Part shown: positions 57,932 through 64,000 of the stretch, one piece after another
Layout: each line of letters begins with the position of its first letter
Numbering within the stretch: the stretch's first letter is position 1
Source of the DNA: Periplaneta americana
Taxonomy: Eukaryota; Arthropoda; Insecta; Blattodea; Blattidae
Length of the DNA: 64,000 nucleotides
Reading direction: 5' to 3'
Assembly: GCF_040183065.1 (NCBI RefSeq)
Contig: NC_091120.1
Span: 75,379,208-75,443,207, forward strand
Position numbers and translations under genes: made by a program
The notes under the pieces: model-generated
What the model was told of the DNA's origin: nothing
Seen by the model: only the letters and a program-made list of their open reading frames with translations
The model's database searches: none

Positions 57932-58404
57932 AGACCCTATACTTGTTTTGTTTTTTTTTTAAGATGGGACATGACAGTTAAGCGGCCGAACTTGGAACTA
58001 CAGTGCTATGTTGCCAATATGGACTGCCACGCTGCCAGCTGATGGAAGCAACGAGTTAGAAAGACTTTCTATCTCGTTGGATGGAAGGTATCAATTGACG
58101 TTAAGATGGCTGACGTTAAAACATTAATTGACAATTGACGCGAAGGTAAGGAAACAATACAAAAATCGACAGAGAATCAAAGACGAAACGTACCAATGCT
58201 AACATTGGATGCTCAATAAATGTCGCCAAGAGAGCTATTAAGCACTTGCCATATGAGAACGGTAAGTTTGGCAACTCAACCGTTGTTACCATAGCAACAG
58301 GCCTACCACGCTATATGACATTCAGGTGTTTTTCCGATCGCAACGCTCCTGTTATGTCCCATCTTTCAAAAAAACAAGTATAGTTGTGGCCCTGTTTCGT
58401 AGCC
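57932..58404. mobile_element. MITE with CTATACTTG inverted ends
   Basis: The left end has CTATACTTGTTTTG and AAGATGGGACATGACAG; the right end, inverted, has CTATACTTGTTTTT-like and AAAGATGGGACATAACAG. TIR about 45 bp with small indels. The left end abuts the target duplication of the P-like element, so that element may have landed in this MITE's terminus. Confidence 0.65.
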
Positions 58405-59246
58405 ACATATCAGGTCTATCTTCAGGGAGGAAAGGCAAGGAAATGGGGATCTCATCAATGGGAGTGGCTTCAAAACATTGGAATTTTCTGCATTTATGGT
58501 GTGGTGTCAAAATAAAAAATCTCGCGCCGTGAAAAGCTTAAAATGTCATACTTAACTCTGCCTTCATTACAATCGATTTTAAAAGAAGGCAACGCATAAT
58601 TCATTTCCTTGAAGTCGTCCTTAGTATGAAACAAAACAATTATAAGATGTCGGTAAATTAGGCCGTTAGTACTGCATTGAATGAGTTGGCAGGCCTCGTG
58701 ATCCGGCAGTGCGGTTTCGTCTGTTTCGAGACAGAATAAGGTTGAAGACCTTTCACGCTCATTTCCATCTACCGCCTCTGTACTGTCATTTGTTCCGTGT
58801 GTGGGCTACGATCAAGGCTGCAGTGCTGCGGCACGATAAAAAGATATTTTGCAGACTGCATGGTGCACCTAAATATTACGTCTAGGTGGCCGTGACCGAT
58901 TGTACGCTATCAATAATCATTATTATTGCTCATGCAAATGTCTTTCAGATGGCCATGACCATGATAAGTTATGACAAGTGCTATATTGCTGGTCCACCAT
59001 TCAAGCGTGACATCATGCCAGATTGTTTTTGGGGGTTACGGAAGAAGGTTAAAGCTACACAGATGTTTCTTGTAGCCTTGTTTTTGGACGATTGTTCAAA
59101 TAAATAGGTGTCTAAGGAGGAGTGTCGAAAGTTATTGCTTGAAAGTTACTTGCAAATCTTTTCCATTTCCTGTTAGCTCAGACGTAGAATTAGTCTTACA
59201 GATTTCAATGATATAGTTCACACTCAATCTGAAAGTGGAAGGGAAC

Positions 59247-59250
<4 letters not shown>
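58405..59250. other. Non-coding gap
   Basis: One open frame (58886-59107) after a TGTCTTTCAG acceptor-like site has no recognised domain and is not called. Confidence 0.3.

Positions 59251-59290
<40 letters not shown>
59251..59290. repeat. (AAT)n microsatellite
   Basis: About 13 units. Confidence 0.85.
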
Positions 59291-59291
<1 letters not shown>

Positions 59292-59794
59292 GGCCTAATA
59301 AATTCTAAAACCTTCCGTCTTGAGCATGTTGAATTTTAAGACTCCTACTTCCCATATTCTTTAGTATGATTTCCCTCGCCGGTTCCTTTTTTTTGCCTTC
59401 CTCTTTTCGCTGGTGGTGGTTTCCAATAATATATTTTTTGGCCATCTTTGCTCCGGCATTCTCAAAAGGTGTTCAAATCAATTTAACTGTTTTTTTTTTT
59501 TTTCAATTCTACTTGTTATGTTGTTGTCTTTGCCATCCATTTTTCCTCGAATGCATCTTCATTTCTAACATGTTTCAATCTATAAATTCTTGTACTTCTT
59601 CGCAATATACTAATTCATTTCCACTACCATGATCTTCCTTTTTGAATATGCGTTTAATCCCCAAATGGCACTTCCATTACCCAAAACAGATTCACCAACA
59701 CTTTTCCAATATACCGAGTGGAAAGGAACTAAATAGGGTCTTCTGAAAGATGAATCAGGGAGGGGAATTAAACATAATAGAACAATATCTCATT
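59291..59794. other. Non-coding gap
   Basis: Nothing recognised. Confidence 0.3.
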
Positions 59795-59890
59795 CATTCA
59801 TTCACACTTTCCTGACCAAGGACAGGTCTTTCACTGCAAACCCAGCATTCTTTAATCTTTCCTATTTTCTGCCTTCCTCTTAGTCTCCGT
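59795..59890 (-). mobile_element. LINE 3' terminal fragment (second RT family)
   Basis: Matches the 3' end at 41773: CATTCATTCA, GGACAGGTCTTTCACTGCAA, ACCCAGCATTCT and TTTCTGCCTT. Only the last 100 bases of the element. Confidence 0.6.
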
Positions 59891-60205
59891 TTTTACCGTG
59901 GAAAGACTCATCATGCCATGTTTGCAGTTTTTCTTGGGAAAGATAAATGCAGTAGCTTCCCGTGCTTCCCGCACACCACTCTCTCTTTCGTATCTTAGAA
60001 GTTCACAGGGGATCCCAGCTTGGAGGAGAGGAGAGTGGTTTTGACTAATTAGGCCCTCCGGACTTCACCGAAATTCAAAGCAAAGGTTAAATATAAGTTC
60101 TATCAGGGTTTTTGACCCGATCAGAGACCGGGAAATATCAATTAGTTTTCGAGATATTCTACAAACAAAAGCGAATAGATAGCAACATTGCAACAAGTGT
60201 TCACA

Positions 60206-60206
<1 letters not shown>
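59891..60206. other. Non-coding gap
   Basis: Nothing recognised. Confidence 0.3.

Positions 60207-60270
<64 letters not shown>
60207..60270. repeat. (TTA)n microsatellite
   Basis: About 21 units directly before a LINE fragment. Confidence 0.9.
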
Positions 60271-60272
<2 letters not shown>

Positions 60273-61227
60273 AGAGTCAGTATTGGCTAGTTTCTGTCGG
60301 ATGCTTTTCCAATTCACTGCGGTCTAAAGCAAGGAGATGATTATCACCTTTACTTTTTAACTTTGATCTAGAATATGCCATTAGGAACGTTCAGGATAAC
60401 AGGGTTTGGAATTGTACGGGTTACATCAGCTGCTTGTCTATGCGGATGACGTGAGTATGTTAGGAGAAACTATTAGGGGAAACACGGGAATTTTACTTGA
60501 AGCAAGAGAAGAGATGGATCTGGAAGTAAATTCCAAAAAGACAAAGTATATGATTATGTCTCGTGACCAGAACATAGTACGAAATGAAAATAAAAAAATT
60601 GGAAATTTCTCTTTTGAAGAGGTGGGAAAGTTCAAATATCTTGGAGCAACAGTAACAAATATAAATGACACTCGGGAGGAAATTAAACGTAGAATAAATA
60701 TGGGAAATGCCTGTTATTATTCGGTTCAGAAGCTTTAGTCATTCAGTCTCCTCTCAAAAAAGCTGAAAGTTAAAGTTTATAAAACAGTTATATTACCGGT
60801 TGTTCTGTATGGTTGTGAAACTTGGACTCTCACTTTGAGAGAGGAACAGAGGTTAGGGGTGTTTGAGAATAAGTTGCTTAGGAAAACATTTGGGGCTAAG
60901 AGGGATGAAGTTACAGGAGAATGGAGAAAGTTACACAACACAGAACTGCACGCATTATATTCTTCACCTGACATAATTAGGAACATTAAATCCAGACGTT
61001 TGAGATGGGCAATGCATGTAGCATATATGAGCGAATCCAGAAATGCTTATAGAGTATTAGTTGGGAGGCCGGAGAGAAAAAGATCTTTAGGGAGGTCGAG
61101 ACGTAGATGGGAAGATAATATTAAAATGGAATTGAGGGAGGTGGGATATGATTGTAGAGATTGGATTAATCTGGCTCAGGACAGGAACCGATGCCGGATT
61201 TATGTGAGGGCGGCATTGTAAGCCATT
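60271..61227 (+). mobile_element. LINE 3' half (family of 46983)
   Basis: Starts inside the RT (GQYWLVSVGCFSNSL-like in shifted frames), then [54 protein letters not shown]; after a break FENKLLRKTFGAKRDE and the RRLRW C-terminal region. Ends before the true 3' end at GTGAGGGCGGCATTGTAAGCC. Several frameshifts. Confidence 0.85.
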
Positions 61228-61527
61228 TGCACGCATTGTATACTTCACCTGACATAATTAGGAACATAAAATCCAGACGTTTGAGATGGGCAGGGCATGT
61301 AGCACGTATGGGCGAATCCAGAAATGCATATAGAGTGTTAGTTGGGAGGCCGGAGGGAAAAAGACCTTTGGGGAGGCCGAGACGTAGATGGGAAGATAAT
61401 ATTAAAATGGATTTGAGGGAGGTGAGATATGATGGTAGAGACTGGATTAATCTTCCTCTGGATAGGGACCAATGGCGGGCTTATGTGAGGGCGGCAATGA
61501 ACCTCCGGGTTCCTTAAAAGCCAGTAA
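61228..61527 (+). mobile_element. Second LINE 3' module joined to the first
   Basis: Restarts at LHALYTSPDIIRNIKSRRLR, then GRPEGKRPLGRPRRRWEDN and NLRVP stop, the true 3' end, and CCAGTAAGTAAGTAAGTA tail. It repeats the region 60946-61215, so two 3' ends are joined head to tail. Confidence 0.85.
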
Positions 61528-61532
61528 GTAAG

Positions 61533-61617
<85 letters not shown>
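61528..61617. repeat. (TTA)n microsatellite at LINE tail
   Basis: About 27 TTA units directly after the LINE tail. Confidence 0.9.
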
Positions 61618-61618
<1 letters not shown>

Positions 61619-62269
61619 GTTGCAAATGTAGCTTTATTGCACTCCTGAATCTTAGAACACGGCTGTAGACCCATTCTTGCATAAAGTTGTTCTTAAAAGG
61701 GTGAGAGGAGTTGATTAAATACCGGTAATAGCATAATGCCAAAATAATAGAATAAATCTTCACGAGAATATTAGTTCAATATTACAAAAAGAATACGAAT
61801 AAGTCCAATAACAATAAAAAATGATATCCCTCACGAGTTAATATTGTGTAATTTACATAATCTGGGATTGTCTAATGTGGGACACAAGGAAAGTTTAGTA
61901 AGATGCGAAGGTAAAGGGGTTGGTGGCGCTGTTCTCCACTCTGCAGGCACGTGCGGCGTTAGAGCTCGCCCACCCCTGGCGTTGTACTGTGTACTTCCGA
62001 CGTCTGGAGTGGGACAAGCGCGGCCTAACCTCTAGCTCCAGGGACAAACGCAGCATTCGTAAGTAAGGTCGAAGACTCTGTGACTACTCAATGCTTACGA
62101 ATCCTAACTGCAATCAACACGATCTGAATTGTAATGCAACGGGCCTTCTACAAATCTGTGTGTCACAAGTGTCTATTTATCTGATTTTACAGCAATGCTT
62201 TAAATATGAAGTAAAGTGCATTCGTCAATAAACGATGTATTCATTAGTGTACTAATAGTAATAGTAATG
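61618..62269. other. Non-coding gap with a GC-rich patch
   Basis: 61900-62050 is unusually GC-rich for this window (GCACGTGCGGCG and similar). No frame or RNA was recognised. Confidence 0.35.
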
Positions 62270-62530
62270 ACGCATCCGTCTACAAGTCTTGGGAATCCGG
62301 ATTCGATTCTTGGGAAAGAAGTGGAGAATGATTTTCCTTTCAGATGGGCTCCATATGTCCTTTTTTCCTTTTTTTCTGGCAAATTTTCCGCATCTCCTCA
62401 CACCACATGCGGGACTGACGTCCGATTATGATCGCAATCTGACGAGGTTGGGTAAAATTTCTGACAAATTTTTCTTCCTCCCACGTTCGGATTAACCGAA
62501 ATTTTGGACTATTGGGGTTCAGATTGGCTA
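62270..62530 (+). mobile_element. SINE-like fragment
   Basis: Box B-like GGATTCGATTCTTGG followed by a body with ACCACATGCGGGACTGACG and GCAATCTGACGAGGTTGGG. Box A is poor. Weak call. Confidence 0.35.
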
Positions 62531-62775
62531 GGGTTTACTGTTTAGTATACTGTATAGCTATTGCTTTAACCTCATGTAAATGACACATTTGTACATTTTA
62601 ACCTGATTTTATACCACTTTTTTAACACTTTTAATCTGTCTTTGTAACTGTCTGGTAATTATATATTTATTTTGATTTTATTTCAATATCCATATTATTG
62701 TAGGACATGTATTATATATTAATTGTATTTTGACGTTGTCTATGGGCTGTATATCTGCTGAATGGTATTAAATTG

Positions 62776-63200
<425 letters not shown>

Positions 63201-63205
63201 ATACG

Positions 63206-63429
63206 GACTATGAGTGAATCGTAAGTAATGCCTTTAATTTTAGGGGATATTCTTTTAATTATTTCAAACAAAAAAGTCTAATACAATTTTGCATATTTTT
63301 GCTTCCTTTTCGAGATAAAAATGGCTTTATATGAAACATTTCATAGTGTGTTTTGGGAAATCCATTGAATTAATTCGCAATATGCTCAACCAATTTAAGA
63401 GAGCAATGTATTATGGTAATAAATGCCTG

Positions 63430-63483
<54 letters not shown>

Positions 63484-63812
63484 TTGATCTAACAACTTTT
63501 CGTTGCGCAAAGAAATTTTATAATGTTATATTTGTTCGGATCAAATTTCAGCACATTTAGGACAAAACTAAAATTCTTTCAATCATTCATTATCATAATG
63601 TAGAACTCTGTTAAACTGACGGAGCATATAGAGAATTAAATTAATGGCCTTCCCAAAACACGCTATGAAATGTTTTTTATAAAACATTTTTTATCTCGAA
63701 AGGGAAGCAAAAGGAAGAAAATTGTATTAAACATTTTTGCTTGAAATATCTCAAAGAATAATCCCCTGAACTTAATGACATTACTTACGGGTTACTGTGT
63801 AGTCTATAGGCC
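63206..63812. mobile_element. Fold-back element with (AT)n in the loop
   Basis: The left arm (about 63206-63365) and right arm (about 63637-63812) are inverted: CGTAAGTAATG, AGGGGATATTCTTT or AGGGGATTATTCTTT, TTGCTTCC, TTCGAGATAAAAA, then AACATTTCATAG and TGTTTTGGGAA. The (AT)n tract at 63429-63480 lies between. No coding; class unknown. Confidence 0.75.
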
Positions 63813-64000
63813 CTATTATGTAATATACAGAGTGTAAGGGGTGGCCTATAAGTGCCATTATTTTAACTGATGATTGTTTATGCTATAAGGAAGAAAAAAT
63901 GTCATCACAATTTTTTTAATTGCAATATTTAATTAATTATTAAAGTTTACCATATTAGGCGTTTGGCAACGTTACTGGACGGGGAGGAGGGAGTTTACAA
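63813..64000. other. Window end; possible element start
   Basis: TACAGAGTGTAAGGGGTGGC at 63828 looks like a mariner-type terminus, but the partner would be outside the window. Confidence 0.25.

Noticed and set aside
58886-59107. Possible exon after TGTCTTTCAG
   Set aside because: No domain, no donor with consistent phase and no partner exon could be identified.

Overview
The window looks like an AT-rich, repeat-rich insect chromosome. The non-LTR retrotransposon proteins, the tRNA-derived SINEs (one ending in the motif GTTAAATAACCA) and the mariner, piggyBac, hAT and Helitron debris match what I remember of cockroach genomes such as Periplaneta americana. That assignment is an inference from memory, not a search. 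No bacterial, plasmid or viral operon structure is present.

One host gene can be modelled with confidence. Four exons on the + strand (23674-24088, 30406-30604, 33709-33870, 38309-38771) join in compatible phases into a 412-residue protein. It has a signal peptide, a low-complexity N-terminal region, a heptad coiled coil, an acidic linker and a C-terminal TRAF-type MATH domain. It therefore reads as an exported, TRAF-like oligomer without RING or zinc fingers. Its introns are filled with transposon remains: SINEs, a dispersed repeat, a perfect inverted repeat and a deleted mariner in intron 1; a hAT element and a retrotransposon tail in intron 2; an 11-copy 123-bp minisatellite, a non-autonomous Helitron, a MITE and a LINE tail in intron 3.

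A second candidate host locus lies at 42.9-45.4 kb on the - strand. It is a leucine-rich-repeat protein family member whose N-terminal segment is followed by an inverted partial duplicate and a LINE insertion, so it is probably broken.

Layout: 0-3.7 kb non-coding with a diverged local duplication; 3.7-4.6 kb deleted mariner; 6.2-8.1 kb LINE tails; 10.4-13.4 kb decayed piggyBac with a nested MITE; 14.3-21.1 kb four TIR elements (MITEs and a Tigger-like element) and a mariner remnant; 21-23.6 kb microsatellites and a LINE tail; 23.7-38.8 kb the MATH gene; 39-42.8 kb LINE fragments and hAT-like MITEs; 42.9-45.4 kb LRR locus; 46.9-48.8 kb a LINE with a nearly intact reverse transcriptase; 49.9-50.5 kb a head-to-tail MITE pair; 51-52.8 kb LINE and SINE fragments and microsatellites; 53.1-54.3 kb fold-back mariner carrying a hAT MITE; 55.15-57.92 kb a large palindromic element with 8-bp target duplications whose two arms each carry a THAP-domain first exon (P-element-like); 57.9-58.4 kb MITE; 60.3-61.5 kb chimeric LINE; 62.8-63.2 kb a large tetranucleotide array; 63.2-63.8 kb a fold-back element.

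The most unusual items are the THAP-bearing palindromic P-like element and the secreted coiled-coil MATH gene.
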